From: Chryseobacterium foetidum
GTDB lineage: Bacteria; Bacteroidota; Bacteroidia; Flavobacteriales; Weeksellaceae
Reading direction: 5' to 3'
Assembly (NCBI RefSeq): GCF_025457425.1
Contig: NZ_JAMXIA010000001.1
Location: forward strand, 1,178,001 to 1,242,000
DNA: 64,000 nucleotides
Shown here: piece by piece, positions 44,641 through 53,498 of the stretch
How positions within the stretch are numbered: position 1 is the first letter of the stretch
Layout of the letters: each line of letters starts with the position of its first letter
The notes under the pieces: model-generated
Seen by the model: the letters and a program-made list of their open reading frames with translations, nothing else
Database searches by the model: none
Told to the model about the DNA's origin: nothing
Made by a program: the position numbers and the translations under genes

Positions 44641-44816
44641 TAAAAACTAAACTAAACTGTCGTTGTAATGAAAATAAAAACTAAAAATCGAATATAAAAA
44701 TTTGATTCCTTTCCTTTTAAAGCACCTATTTACAGAGATAAACTCTGCAAATAGACTACTTTATTAGGTTAATCAATTGTGTTTTTTTATTTATATAAGT
44801 TTGTGTTTTTTTATTT
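44641..44816. other. Gene-free AT-rich stretch with one hairpin
   Basis: No open frame is supported. A hairpin pairs CTATTT (44726-44731) with AAATAG (44749-44754) and CAGAG with CTCTG inside. A plus-strand TAAGTTTG box at 44796-44803 with a TTG 16 bases upstream is a weaker promoter candidate than the minus-strand one at 45045. Confidence 0.45.
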
Positions 44817-45041
44817 TCTAAAAATAGTATCAAACGCAGAGCCTTGTCGGCTCTGCTGGTATGATACTAGGTGTTTCATCATTTGTGTCTATTCACACCA
44901 AATCAAAAATTAATATAATGAAATAATTTTCGTTACTCCCGTACTCACCGATAAGATGTGTTTTTAAAACCGAAGTTTTGTAATCACTTAATCTTATCAG
45001 GAAACCTTATGTTTACCTTGTTTGTATGAGCAATTTTCTTA
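44817..45041 (-). ncRNA. Candidate structured non-coding RNA of about 225 nt
   Basis: The minus strand of a gene-free 743-base gap carries a promoter TTTG-N21-TATCTTTG (45045-45077), a C(UUCG)G hairpin and a terminator-like end. The UUCG hairpin is AAAAC-UUCG-GUUUU (44966-44979), inside an outer stem GATAAGAT/ATCTTATC (44950-44957 with 44991-44998). At the 3' end two stacked stems, TAGTATCA/TGATACTA (44825-44832 with 44862-44869) and GCAGAGCC/GGCTCTGC (44836-44843 with 44849-44856), precede ATTTTT. The UUCG loop exists only on this strand. The length is compatible with a 6S-type RNA, but I see no sequence proof of any known family. Confidence 0.62.
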
Positions 45042-45044
45042 TGA

Positions 45045-45077
45045 CAAAGATATGGCGGAAAGAGAGTTGTAATCAAA
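45045..45077 (-). promoter_or_regulatory. Promoter of the candidate ncRNA (TTTG-N21-TATCTTTG)
   Basis: On the minus strand TTTG at 45074-45077, a 21-base spacer and TATCTTTG at 45045-45052. No protein gene follows it. Confidence 0.75.
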
Positions 45078-45326
45078 AAAAAGTTGTAGATATTTATCGC
45101 AGTACTTGTAGATTTTTTTCTACAAAACGTTCCGTATTTTCACGGTAATTAATGATAAGGGGTAACAAAAAATAATTTACGAGCACACAGGGCGCTAAAA
45201 AATCAATCAACTCAGCAAAATAATTATATAGCCACAACGTAAATTACAAATGCAAATTAATGATAAGAAAATGAAATTTCCTAATCAATCCAAGAAGCGA
45301 TATCAAAATAAAGTGAATAAAAAATT

Positions 45327-45962
45327 CTAGTATTTTTTGAGCAGCGCTGCCAACTCCACCAAACTGTCGATTCCGAGTTTTTCGAAGACTCTTTTTTTCA
45401 TTGTACTTACGCTGTTTTGCTTCAGACCAAGCTCATTAGCAATCTCAAGATTTCCCATACCGTCTACATACATTTTCACCACTTCAAGTTCTCTTTTAGT
45501 AAGCTTATCCAATGGATTCTGCTGATTGCTTTTCTGTAAAGAGTTCAGCAGTAAACCCTGCGTAACAGATGAGATATACCTTCCTTCCTCAACCACCTTC
45601 GTCACTGCACTTTTTATTTCTTCCTCTTCGCTTACTTTGGTCAGGAAACCGTTGGCTCCGGCGTTCAGGAAACGTAAAGCGTAATCACTTTCTTCCAAAC
45701 CTGAAAAAACCAAAATTTTCAAATCGGGATTATTCAATTTAAGTTTGGGAATAATTTCCAGACTGTTGCCATCCGGAAATGCAGCATCAATTACCAACAT
45801 TTCAATATTATTCTCTTCGACACAGTCCAAAACCTTCTGCAAAGTTGAGGCATGGAAAACATCACCTTCAAAACCTAAATCCTCAATAAGAATTTCAATA
45901 CCCTGCCTTATAAGACTGTGATCGTCTGCCAAAAGAAAAGTTATATTTTTATGATCTGTCAT
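45327..45962 (-). CDS. NarL/LuxR-type response regulator
   Basis: A 211-residue response regulator: receiver domain (about 8-125) with the acidic pair in LLADDHS, phosphoacceptor Asp in MLVIDAAFPDG and the Lys in GFLTKVSEEEE. A LuxR-type helix-turn-helix (about 145-205) contains LTKRELEVVKMYVDGMGNLEIA. Its start overlaps the end of the histidine kinase gene by 14 bases. No target genes can be named; the gene-free gap with the ncRNA candidate lies just downstream. Confidence 0.93.
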   Translation of the reverse strand: MTDHKNITFLLADDHSLIRQGIEILIEDLGFEGDVFHASTLQKVLDCVEENNIEMLVIDAAFPDGNSLEIIPKLKLNNPDLKILVFSGLEESDYALRFLNAGANGFLTKVSEEEEIKSAVTKVVEEGRYISSVTQGLLLNSLQKSNQQNPLDKLTKRELEVVKMYVDGMGNLEIANELGLKQNSVSTMKKRVFEKLGIDSLVELAALLKKY

Positions 45963-47697
45963 TTTTCAATTCTAAATTTAAAGAGAATTCCACTCTGGTT
46001 CCTACATTTTTCTCACTTTCTACTTTAATATCACCAGAATACAGCTGGGCAAGCTCTCTGCAGAGACTCAGACCGAGACCTGCGCCCAGATTTTCAACTT
46101 TATCTGAAATCACTCCCTGATAGTACGGTTCAAATATTTTCTCCAAATCGGCTGAGGAAATCCCTACTCCTGTGTCTGTAATTACAGTTTTTAAATTCAC
46201 TGTATTTCCATCTGTCTTCGAAGCTTTCGTTACTACTTTAATTTCGCCATTCTCTGTGAACTTGTTGGCATTCCCCAAAATGTTCATGAAAATCTGGTTG
46301 ATTTTATTATTATCTGAATACACCTGCAGATTAGGATCAATGTCCTGTTCCACAACAAAACGGTTGTCACGTGTTTCAATATAAGGCTGCACAGAATTTA
46401 AAATAGCATCAATCTCATTCTTTAAATTAAACTCCACAGGAATCAATTTATTTTCCGCCTGCTGATTTTTTGTGTAATCTAAAATCTGATTGGCCTGAAT
46501 CAACAAAGTATTATTGGTAAAACTGATCGATTTTAAGTATTCCTGAATGCTTTCATCGGTAGTTTTCTTTTTGATTCTTTTAATGAAAATATCCATAATT
46601 TTTAGTGGTGAACGCAATTCGTGGCTCAGCATTCCTAAAATTCTGTTTCTAAAGTTGAGATTTTCTGTAATCTGAAGATTAGCTTTATTCAGTTTTCTCT
46701 CATAAACAAAGGCAATTCTTGTAAGAATCATAATCAGAATTGAAACAATAAACATCAAAATCATCGACCCGAAGACAAGATATTTTCTGATTTCGTTATT
46801 TTTAGATTTCTGTTTTTCGTATTCTTTCTCCAAATCAGATTTTGAAGATTTTACAGCAGCCTCATACACATTCATCAGGCCATTGCTGTACACAAACAGA
46901 TCGTTAAACACACCGTAAAAACTGTCGTTTCCTACCTGATTGTCTTTTACCCTTATTTTTACTTTATTATTTTCTACAGTATAATGATGATTGACCTCTT
47001 TAATGATGCGGTCAAAATCAGCTTTAATGCTTTTGGCAGTAGGCATTACTCCTTCTTTTACTGTGATGACAACACTGTCTTTTTCACGTTGACCCTTCCC
47101 TGAAATCGCCTCACCAAGCCTACCAAACAGTCCTTTCCTTTTAATTGTATCACTGTAAATTTTAGTATCTAAAACCACATTGAATTTTTCAAAATCATAA
47201 TTCAGTTTATATTTTTGAAAATCCGGTAATTCATTCAGTTGACTGCGATCTACCTCAGAAGTATATTTTTGAGTTGAGTCAATCATTTTCTTTAAATCTT
47301 TCTCGGTAGTAATGCTGGCTTTAGGAGCAGCAATCAACTCTTTTATCTTTGGAAATTTGTTTTCGTAGCGGTTGATGTTGGCTAAATTATCATCAAGAGA
47401 CTTTAAAGATGCAAAATAAGACTGCAGAAAATTTTCATCTTTTGTAGCCATAAATTTCTGAAGAAATCCCTGTGCATTCAGAATTTCTTTTCGGGACTGG
47501 TCTGTGAGATTCTCAAGAGCATGAATTTCATCAAGTTGTTTTTGTACGAAAGTGAGCTTTTTATCTTTTACAAATTCGTTGTAGAAAAATGCAGCAATAA
47601 TTAACTGTATAAAAAGAATGCAAAAAATTAAGGAATAATGTACGAGTTTTCTGTATCGGAAACCATAAGGTTCTGAAATAACAATATCATTTTTCAT
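45949..47697 (-). CDS. Membrane-bound sensor histidine kinase
   Basis: A 582-residue kinase: membrane helix at about 20-42, a large extracytoplasmic sensing region (about 43-305, rich in K, D, N), a second helix (about 310-335), HisKA domain with MLSHELRSPLK (His phosphorylation site) and HATPase domain with N box IFMNILGNANKFTENGE, G1 DTGVGIS, F box FEPYYQG and G2 GAGLGLSLC. The sensing domain is unfamiliar. It is a HisKA-type kinase with a NarL-type partner, an unusual pairing. The -7 box is at 47756-47763. Confidence 0.92.
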   Translation of the reverse strand: MKNDIVISEPYGFRYRKLVHYSLIFCILFIQLIIAAFFYNEFVKDKKLTFVQKQLDEIHALENLTDQSRKEILNAQGFLQKFMATKDENFLQSYFASLKSLDDNLANINRYENKFPKIKELIAAPKASITTEKDLKKMIDSTQKYTSEVDRSQLNELPDFQKYKLNYDFEKFNVVLDTKIYSDTIKRKGLFGRLGEAISGKGQREKDSVVITVKEGVMPTAKSIKADFDRIIKEVNHHYTVENNKVKIRVKDNQVGNDSFYGVFNDLFVYSNGLMNVYEAAVKSSKSDLEKEYEKQKSKNNEIRKYLVFGSMILMFIVSILIMILTRIAFVYERKLNKANLQITENLNFRNRILGMLSHELRSPLKIMDIFIKRIKKKTTDESIQEYLKSISFTNNTLLIQANQILDYTKNQQAENKLIPVEFNLKNEIDAILNSVQPYIETRDNRFVVEQDIDPNLQVYSDNNKINQIFMNILGNANKFTENGEIKVVTKASKTDGNTVNLKTVITDTGVGISSADLEKIFEPYYQGVISDKVENLGAGLGLSLCRELAQLYSGDIKVESEKNVGTRVEFSLNLELKNDRS

Positions 47698-47755
47698 ACT
47701 CAGTCAGATAGCGTTTAGTTTAATGTGTTTTTGGTGTAAACGAAATAAAAGACCG

Positions 47756-47763
47756 CAAATTTA
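47756..47763 (-). promoter_or_regulatory. -7 box TAAATTTG of the two-component operon
   Basis: Exact match on the minus strand, 59 bases before the kinase ATG. Confidence 0.55.
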
Positions 47764-47870
47764 CACTTATTTGTAAAACCTCACTATGGTTTGACCTAAA
47801 TAAGCGAATTTTATTCTATGTCTAAATAGAACATCATTTCTTAGGTTTACATTTTCACAGAAGTAATTTA

Positions 47871-47899
47871 CAAAAAAAATCCTATGAAAATCATAGGAT
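47871..47899 (-). terminator. Terminator of pheS
   Basis: Perfect 8-bp stem ATCCTATG/CATAGGAT (47879-47886 with 47892-47899). The run of eight T residues is on the minus-strand side. Confidence 0.88.
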
Positions 47900-47920
47900 T
47901 CGATATTATTTATGTTAAAA

Positions 47921-48931
47921 TTACAAAGTTTTGAACTGTTCCAGCGTTCTAATGTCGTTTTCGAAGAACATCCTGATGTCGCTCATTTGGTAGAGAAGCA
48001 TCACGATTCTTTCAATTCCCATTCCGAATGCATAGCCGGAATACTTCTCAGAATCAATGTTCACATTCTTCAGAACTGCAGGATCTACCATTCCGCAACC
48101 CATAATTTCAAGCCATCCTGTACCCTTTGTGATTCTGTAATCTGTTTCAGAATTTAAACCCCAGTACACATCAATTTCTGCACTTGGCTCGGTAAAAGGA
48201 AAGTATGAAGGCCTTAATCTGATCTTGGATTTTCCGAAAAGTTCTGTTGTAAAGAATTGAATCGTCTGTTTCAGGTCTGCAAAACTTACATTCTCATCTA
48301 TATATAAACCTTCAATCTGATGGAAAATACAGTGCGAACGTGAAGAAACTGCTTCATTTCTGAACACTCTTCCCGGAGAAAGAATTCTGATCGGCGGCTG
48401 ATTTTCTTCCATATATCTGATCTGAACCGATGAAGTATGCGTTCTCAATAGAATATCGGGATTCTGCTCGATGAAGAAAGTATCCTGCATATCTCTTGCC
48501 GGATGGTATTCAGGAAGATTTAACGCCGTAAAATTGTGCCAGTCGTCTTCAATTTCAGGACCGTCTGCCACGGCAAAACCAATCGATTTAAAGATTTCGA
48601 TAATTCTGTGTTTCACGATATTGATAGGATGTCTTGAACCTAAATCCAACGGAAAGGCAGGCTTCGTTAAATCATCTTTCTCAAGAATAAGCGAAGATGA
48701 AGAAGCATTTTTAAGATCTTCAAGCTTTACAGCAACTGCATTTTTAAGAGTATTGATCTTTTGTCCGAATTCTTTTTTCTGATCATTGGGAACTTCTTTG
48801 AATTTTTCAAAAAAATCATTTAAAATTCCTTTTTTTCCACTGTATCTGATACGGAAGTTCTCGATTTCATCCTTCGAAGTCGAATTGAAATCGTTTACTT
48901 CCACCAAAAGCTCTTCTATCTTTTCTATCAT
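47921..48931 (-). CDS. pheS: Phenylalanine-tRNA ligase alpha subunit
   Basis: A 336-residue class II aminoacyl-tRNA synthetase alpha chain, the usual length. The N-terminal coiled-coil arm (about 1-85) is followed by the catalytic core: motif 1 region [32 protein letters not shown], motif 2 [18 protein letters not shown] and motif 3 [18 protein letters not shown]. It pairs with PheT, which is not adjacent, so the two are split in this genome segment. It has a -7 box and a strong terminator. Confidence 0.97.
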   Translation of the reverse strand: MIEKIEELLVEVNDFNSTSKDEIENFRIRYSGKKGILNDFFEKFKEVPNDQKKEFGQKINTLKNAVAVKLEDLKNASSSSLILEKDDLTKPAFPLDLGSRHPINIVKHRIIEIFKSIGFAVADGPEIEDDWHNFTALNLPEYHPARDMQDTFFIEQNPDILLRTHTSSVQIRYMEENQPPIRILSPGRVFRNEAVSSRSHCIFHQIEGLYIDENVSFADLKQTIQFFTTELFGKSKIRLRPSYFPFTEPSAEIDVYWGLNSETDYRITKGTGWLEIMGCGMVDPAVLKNVNIDSEKYSGYAFGMGIERIVMLLYQMSDIRMFFENDIRTLEQFKTL

Positions 48932-48959
48932 TATATTACCCTTTCAAAAAATGTTTGTG

Positions 48960-48967
48960 CAAAAATA
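48960..48967 (-). promoter_or_regulatory. -7 box TATTTTTG of pheS
   Basis: Exact match on the minus strand, 28 bases before the pheS ATG. Confidence 0.62.
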
Positions 48968-49002
48968 CGATTTTCAGTTTAAAAAACGTTTTCAATTTAT
49001 CA

Positions 49003-49031
49003 TAAAAAAATCTGTTTCGGCTGAAACAGAT
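49003..49031 (-). terminator. Terminator of the YceI lipoprotein gene
   Basis: Perfect 9-bp stem ATCTGTTTC/GAAACAGAT (49010-49018 with 49023-49031). A T run follows on the minus strand. Confidence 0.88.
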
Positions 49032-49055
49032 TGGTATATTTTAAACAGGTGAAAA

Positions 49056-49712
49056 TTATTTCTGTTCATTGCCTTTCACTCGAATCTGCAGTGTAACTTC
49101 GTTTTTAATCACCCCGTTGGCTGCCGGCGACTGAAATTTCACTCCGTATTCTTCTCTCATAATATCCTTTGGTTCTGTCGCAATGTTGACCTCACTTCCG
49201 TTTACAGAAACATTTGCTTTAAACTGCACAGGTTTAGAAATTCCCTTTATCACCAAATTTCCATCAAGTAAAGTATTGTAATCACCATCAGCAGTCGGAG
49301 TTACTTTTGTAATTTCGTATGAAGCGGTAGGAAATTTTTCAACCTCAAAAAAATCTGCACTTTTCAGATGACTGTTGAGTTTTTGCTGATCTTCTTTTTT
49401 ATCTTTTAAATCTTCCGAGCTCAAAGTCGACATATCTGCAACGAATTTCCCGCTTTCCAGTTCGCCATCTTTTATGGTCACGTCGCCGCTTTCAAATTTG
49501 ATATTTCCAAAATGACTTGTATTTTCAGATTTGAAAATCTTGTAACCCTTCCACTCCACTCTGCTGTTGAGGGTATCTAAAACGAATTTTGCACCGTCTT
49601 TGGTTGTGATCACGTCATTGGATTCGCTGTTGAGCGGCTTTTCTTTTCCACATGAAACCGCCAATCCACCAACGGTAAGAGACATCATTAAAGGTAAAAG
49701 TATTTTTTTCAT
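49056..49712 (-). CDS. YceI-family lipoprotein
   Basis: A 218-residue protein: lipoprotein signal MKKILLPLMMSLTVGGLAVSC, then a YceI domain (about 45-215). Family features are LDTLNSRVEWKGYK, HFGNIKFESGDVTIKDGELESGKFVADM, and SADFFEVEKFPTASYEI. YceI proteins form lipocalin-like barrels that bind isoprenoids or other lipids in the periplasm. The open frame starts at 49754; the ATG at 49712 puts the signal peptide at the N-terminus. Its -7 box is at 49806-49813, back to back with that of the ABC gene. Confidence 0.9.
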   Translation of the reverse strand: MKKILLPLMMSLTVGGLAVSCGKEKPLNSESNDVITTKDGAKFVLDTLNSRVEWKGYKIFKSENTSHFGNIKFESGDVTIKDGELESGKFVADMSTLSSEDLKDKKEDQQKLNSHLKSADFFEVEKFPTASYEITKVTPTADGDYNTLLDGNLVIKGISKPVQFKANVSVNGSEVNIATEPKDIMREEYGVKFQSPAANGVIKNEVTLQIRVKGNEQK

Positions 49713-49805
49713 CGGTTTAGATATTATTAAGATAAGAATCAACATTAAAATCAATCACCATCAAGGCTGGACGTTAATGTGTCTTCATTTTTAAATTTTA
49801 AAAGG

Positions 49806-49852
49806 CAAAATTACTAAAAAAACACAATTTTTTGGCAAAAACCTTACATTTG
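49806..49852. promoter_or_regulatory. Divergent promoters of the YceI and ABC ATPase genes
   Basis: Minus strand: TAATTTTG at 49806-49813 with TTTG 22 bases further upstream. Plus strand: TACATTTG at 49845-49852, ending 4 bases before the ABC gene ATG. Confidence 0.6.
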
Positions 49853-49856
49853 TGTT

Positions 49857-50792
49857 ATGCTTTTGGAAATTAACAACCTCTATTTTTCATATTCTGAAGA
49901 CCAGCCGCTTTTTCAGAATCTCAATCTGAAATTCGATGCCGGAAAAATTATCGCGCTTGCAGGCGAGAGCGGTTGCGGAAAATCTACACTTTTAAGCCTG
50001 ATTTACGGCCTTCTCAACTGGCAAAGCGGGGAAATTATTTTTGATGGCAAGAAAACTTTCGGACCAAAAGCCAACCTCGTTCCCGGCGAACCTGAAATGA
50101 AATATGTTGCTCAGAATTTTGATTTGATGCCTTACGCAACGGTTGCTGAGAACGTAGGAAAATTCCTTTCAAACATCAATCTTTCAAAAAAGAAAGAAAC
50201 AGTAAATGAACTATTAGAAGTTGTCGGATTGACAGAATTTGCCAATATTTTACCGAAATATCTGAGTGGCGGACAGCAGCAAAGAGTTGCCATTGCGAGA
50301 GCACTTTCAGTTTTGCCTAAACTACTGGTTTTGGATGAACCGTTTTCCAATCTTGATTTTTCCCGAAAAATTGAGTTGAGAGAAAGGCTTTTTAAATATG
50401 TAAAACAAAATAATATTTCGCTGATTATTTCTACACATGAAATTCAGGATGTGTTGCCGTGGCTGGATCAGATGGTGGTTTTGCAGAAAGGAAGATTGAT
50501 TCAAAATGAAAGTCCGGAGGAAATTTTTAATAATCCTTACAATGAATATGTTGCTAAACTTTTCGGAGAGGTGAATATTTTTGGTGAAAAAGAACGTGAA
50601 GAATTTAAACTGAAAAAATTCTCATACGACCCACGGGCAATAAAAATTTCTGAGGAAGGCTGGGATGCTGAAGTGGTGGAAAGCCGTTTCGCAGGCAGCT
50701 ATTACTGGAACAAAGTCATTTCAAAAAACAAAGAAATTATTGTTTACACGGATGAAAAAACAGAGGGATCTGTTAATATAAATTTTATTTAA
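49857..50792 (+). CDS. ABC transporter ATP-binding protein (orphan)
   Basis: A 311-residue ATPase. Walker A GESGCGKST, Q loop YVAQNFDLMPY, signature LSGGQQQRVAIARAL, Walker B LLVLDEPFSNLD and H loop STHEIQDVL are all present, so it is catalytically complete. The C-terminal 80 residues resemble the small regulatory domain of PotA/FbpC-type importers. No permease or binding protein gene is adjacent. The start lies 4 bases after its -7 box, so the mRNA is nearly leaderless. Confidence 0.88.
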   Translation: MLLEINNLYFSYSEDQPLFQNLNLKFDAGKIIALAGESGCGKSTLLSLIYGLLNWQSGEIIFDGKKTFGPKANLVPGEPEMKYVAQNFDLMPYATVAENVGKFLSNINLSKKKETVNELLEVVGLTEFANILPKYLSGGQQQRVAIARALSVLPKLLVLDEPFSNLDFSRKIELRERLFKYVKQNNISLIISTHEIQDVLPWLDQMVVLQKGRLIQNESPEEIFNNPYNEYVAKLFGEVNIFGEKEREEFKLKKFSYDPRAIKISEEGWDAEVVESRFAGSYYWNKVISKNKEIIVYTDEKTEGSVNINFI

Positions 50793-50956
50793 ACCTCAGT
50801 AAAGCAATAACTTAATGTTAATATGTGGATAAATAAAAATGATGCGGGATTGTAATTTCGTTATCTTCGCAGTCCACAACATAAGGAAATTCTTGGTTAA
50901 TTCTCTTTCTGCCTTCCAGACCAAAGTTAGCAATCAGCAATCAGGTCTTTGAAAGA

Positions 50957-51376
50957 TTACACTGTCCAATTCTTTCCTTTTTTTATTTGTCGAAGATTCT
51001 GATATTTAAATCCGAGAATTTGAGCTGAAATAAATACGATTAATAAACAAACTATTTCCATAGAAAACTCTCTTTCCAAAGAAGCATAGATGAGTATCAT
51101 CAAAAAAAACAATGTAGCATTTGTAATTACAACCGGTAACAGACCTTTTCTTTTCATTATAAAAAAAAGAATATTTTCTAAAACAGCAGTGTAAAAGAAT
51201 AACCCTGCAAAAATCATAAAGATGCCAAAACCTGCCAGCAGGATTTCTTCACCCGTTTCAGTATTAAATGCGCTGAACATGATCCAGCAAAATAAAAATC
51301 CGGCTCCGGAAGCCAGTATATTTCTCAGAATATTATTTAAATAGATTCTGTTTGAAAGCCCATCTGTTTTTTCCAT
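50957..51376 (-). CDS. Small membrane protein, unknown
   Basis: A 139-residue protein with four predicted membrane helices (about 17-37, 45-72, 80-98, 105-122) and a basic C-terminal end. No family is recognised. Its start is 23 bases after the stop of the zinc-ribbon gene on the same strand, so both share a transcript. The neighbouring gap (50793-50956) shows no gene. Confidence 0.65.
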   Translation of the reverse strand: MEKTDGLSNRIYLNNILRNILASGAGFLFCWIMFSAFNTETGEEILLAGFGIFMIFAGLFFYTAVLENILFFIMKRKGLLPVVITNATLFFLMILIYASLEREFSMEIVCLLIVFISAQILGFKYQNLRQIKKGKNWTV

Positions 51377-51399
51377 CTCTACAATTCCGACTCCAAAAA

Positions 51400-51732
51400 T
51401 CAGGCCTTCTTTACAAATTCAGATTTTAAAGCCATTGAGCCAAAACCATCAATTTTACAGTCGATATTGTGGTCACTGTCTGGTCTAAGGCGAATATTTT
51501 TCACTTTCGTACCGGCCTTCACAGGTTTCGGAGCACCTTTTACAGGTAAGTCTTTTACCACGACTACAGAATCGCCATCTTTCAGTTCATTTCCGTTGGC
51601 ATCAAGAATTTTATCTGAATCATCAGTTTCCGCAGGATTCCACTCGTTGAAACACTGCGAACAAACCATCAGATCATCCTGTGCATAAGTAAATTCAGAC
51701 TGACATTTCGGACAAATCACTGCGTCGCTCAT
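51400..51732 (-). CDS. Zinc-ribbon PhnA/YjdM-type protein
   Basis: A 110-residue protein. An N-terminal zinc ribbon has two CxxC pairs (CPKCQSEF and CSQCFNEW), followed by a PhnA-like domain with [25 protein letters not shown] and the segment [21 protein letters not shown]. The family was named from phosphonate loci, but its function there is unproven. The open frame starts at 51750 inside a -7 box (51748-51755), so the ATG at 51732 is used. Confidence 0.9.
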   Translation of the reverse strand: MSDAVICPKCQSEFTYAQDDLMVCSQCFNEWNPAETDDSDKILDANGNELKDGDSVVVVKDLPVKGAPKPVKAGTKVKNIRLRPDSDHNIDCKIDGFGSMALKSEFVKKA

Positions 51733-51747
51733 TTTTTTAAGTTTTTG

Positions 51748-51755
51748 CAAAGGTA
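51748..51755 (-). promoter_or_regulatory. -7 box TACCTTTG of the PhnA/YjdM gene
   Basis: Exact match on the minus strand, 15 bases before the chosen ATG. It excludes the longer start at 51750. Confidence 0.65.
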
Positions 51756-51762
51756 GGGTTTT

Positions 51763-51836
51763 GAGATGGAAGATGGAAGAGTGAAGTTGGAAGAGTGTAG
51801 TTGGGAGATGGAAGATGGGAGATGGAAATTGGAAGT
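51763..51836. repeat. Degenerate tandem repeat of AGATGGA/AGTTGGAAG units
   Basis: Nine-to-ten-base units (GATGGAAGA, GTTGGAAGA, GGGAGATGGA). The open frame 51766-51972 that runs through it is repeat-derived and not called. Confidence 0.65.
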
Positions 51837-51987
51837 TATAAAGATTTCGCTCCTACAGAGCTTTTTGAGAATTCTGCATTTCAACTACAAAGGTTTTGCT
51901 CCGCTGGTGCATTATTCAGAATGCGATAAATTTAATCTTATGATAAGGATATCTGAATTAGACAATCGTTAAGAAGAATTAAATAAA

Positions 51988-52117
51988 AACATTGAATTTT
52001 AAACATTGAATCTTGAATTAAAAATATTGAATCTTGAATTTCAAACATTGAATCCTGAATTTTGAACCTTAAATATTAAATTTTCAATCTCAAATCTCAA
52101 ACTTCAAATCTCAAATT
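51988..52117. repeat. Degenerate tandem repeat of CATTGAATC/TTGAATT units
   Basis: Units such as AACATTGAATCTTGAATT repeat about every 18-25 bases, then CAAATCTCAAA units. It lies just upstream of the methyltransferase promoter. Confidence 0.6.
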
Positions 52118-52126
52118 TAAAAATTG

Positions 52127-52134
52127 TATTTTTG
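52127..52134 (+). promoter_or_regulatory. -7 box TATTTTTG before the methyltransferase gene
   Basis: Exact match, 26 bases before the ATG at 52161. Confidence 0.6.
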
Positions 52135-52160
52135 CAGATTCAAACAGCTTACAGCAATTT

Positions 52161-53366
52161 ATGGAATTAATTCACAGAAACCTCGCCATCGGTATTCACG
52201 ATGCTTTGCAGGAAACTTTTTTCGAGAAAAACAAATATGCAGACAAAGTAATAGAAAGACTTCTGAAATCCCACAGACAATGGGGAAGTCAGGATAGAGC
52301 TGTTGTTTCTGAGATTTTCTATAATATCATCCGCTGGAAAAAACGCCTTGAATATTATATGGGCGAAGGTGTGAAGCCCAATAATATTTACAAGTTGATC
52401 ATCGCTTATCTGCTGTGGAGCAAAACCAATTATAAGAGATTTGAAGAATTTGAAGGCATCAAAATAGCCGACATCACTACAAAACTTAAAAAAGGAACTG
52501 TTCCTACCAAAGCCATCGAACATTCAATTCCGGAATGGTTAGTTGAAACTCTGGAAAGAGAATTAGGTGAAAAATGGGAAAAGGAAATGATTGCCCTGAA
52601 CGAAAAAGCACCTACTGTTTTGCGTGCCAATTCGTTGAGAACAACACCGAGAGAACTTATTTCTGATCTTTCAGACGAAAATGTAAATGCCTTTACCGTA
52701 AGAAATTATCCTGATGCGGTACAGCTTGAAGAGAAAAAGAATGTATTTCTTACCACAGCTTTCAAAGAAGGTCTGTTTGAAGTACAGGATGCCTCTTCAC
52801 AAAAAATCGGCTATTTTCTTGATGTAAAAGAAGGCCAGAGAGTGGTTGATGCATGCGCTGGTGCAGGTGGAAAAACCCTTCACTTAGCTGCTTTGATGGG
52901 AAATAAAGGACAAATAATCGCTCTTGATATTTTCGAATGGAAATTAGCCGAACTGAAACGCCGTGCGAAAAGAGCCGGAGCCCACAACATCGAAACGAGA
53001 GTGATCACCGATACCAAAGTCATCAAAAGACTTCACGATAAAGTAGACAGACTTTTGATTGATGCGCCATGCTCAGGTTTGGGTGTTTTGAAAAGAAACC
53101 CCGACAGCAAATGGAAAATCGATCAGGATTTTATCAACAGAATCAAAAAGGAGCAACAGCAGATCATGCAGGATTACTCTAAAATGCTCAAAGTAAACGG
53201 CAAAATGGTGTACGCAACCTGTTCGATCTTACCTTCAGAAAACAATTTACAGGTGGAAGAGTTTGTGAAAAACAATCCGAATTTTAAATTAATCAAAGAC
53301 GAAAAAGTAATGCCAAGCGAAGGCTATGACGGTTTTTATATGGCTTTGATTGAACGAGTTTCGTAA
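52161..53366 (+). CDS. RsmB/NOP2/Sun-family rRNA cytosine-C5 methyltransferase
   Basis: A 401-residue protein: N-terminal NusB-like helical region (about 1-100), a short RNA-binding linker, then a SAM-dependent methyltransferase domain. The SAM motif is VVDACAGAGGKTLHLAAL. The two catalytic Cys motifs are DAPCSGLGVLKRNPD and YATCSILPSEN. It probably methylates C5 of a cytosine in 16S rRNA, as RsmB does. It is monocistronic with its own promoter and a strong terminator. Confidence 0.92.
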   Translation: MELIHRNLAIGIHDALQETFFEKNKYADKVIERLLKSHRQWGSQDRAVVSEIFYNIIRWKKRLEYYMGEGVKPNNIYKLIIAYLLWSKTNYKRFEEFEGIKIADITTKLKKGTVPTKAIEHSIPEWLVETLERELGEKWEKEMIALNEKAPTVLRANSLRTTPRELISDLSDENVNAFTVRNYPDAVQLEEKKNVFLTTAFKEGLFEVQDASSQKIGYFLDVKEGQRVVDACAGAGGKTLHLAALMGNKGQIIALDIFEWKLAELKRRAKRAGAHNIETRVITDTKVIKRLHDKVDRLLIDAPCSGLGVLKRNPDSKWKIDQDFINRIKKEQQQIMQDYSKMLKVNGKMVYATCSILPSENNLQVEEFVKNNPNFKLIKDEKVMPSEGYDGFYMALIERVS

Positions 53367-53387
53367 AAAAAATATATTTAAAAGTAA

Positions 53388-53424
53388 AAAATCCGCTTCA
53401 CTTTATTTTGAAGCGGATTTTTTA
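53388..53424. terminator. Terminator between the methyltransferase and receptor genes
   Basis: 12-bp stem AAATCCGCTTCA/TGAAGCGGATTT (53389-53400 with 53409-53420) with a T run on the plus side and an A run on the left. It may serve both converging genes. Confidence 0.87.
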
Positions 53425-53498
53425 TAAAGTTCTACCCACGCTGATCTTTTCTCATTTAAATCTGTTCAATCAGCAAACTCAGCGGGAAATCATTTCAA

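Noticed and set aside
44796..44803. Plus-strand promoter for the RNA in the 44.6-45.3 kb gap
   Set aside because: Spacing to the -33 TTG is only 16 bases, and the UUCG loop and terminator tail fit the minus strand better.
51766..51972. Plus-strand frame of 68 residues
   Set aside because: Its first half is encoded by the tandem GATGGAAGA repeat and it has no family or promoter support.
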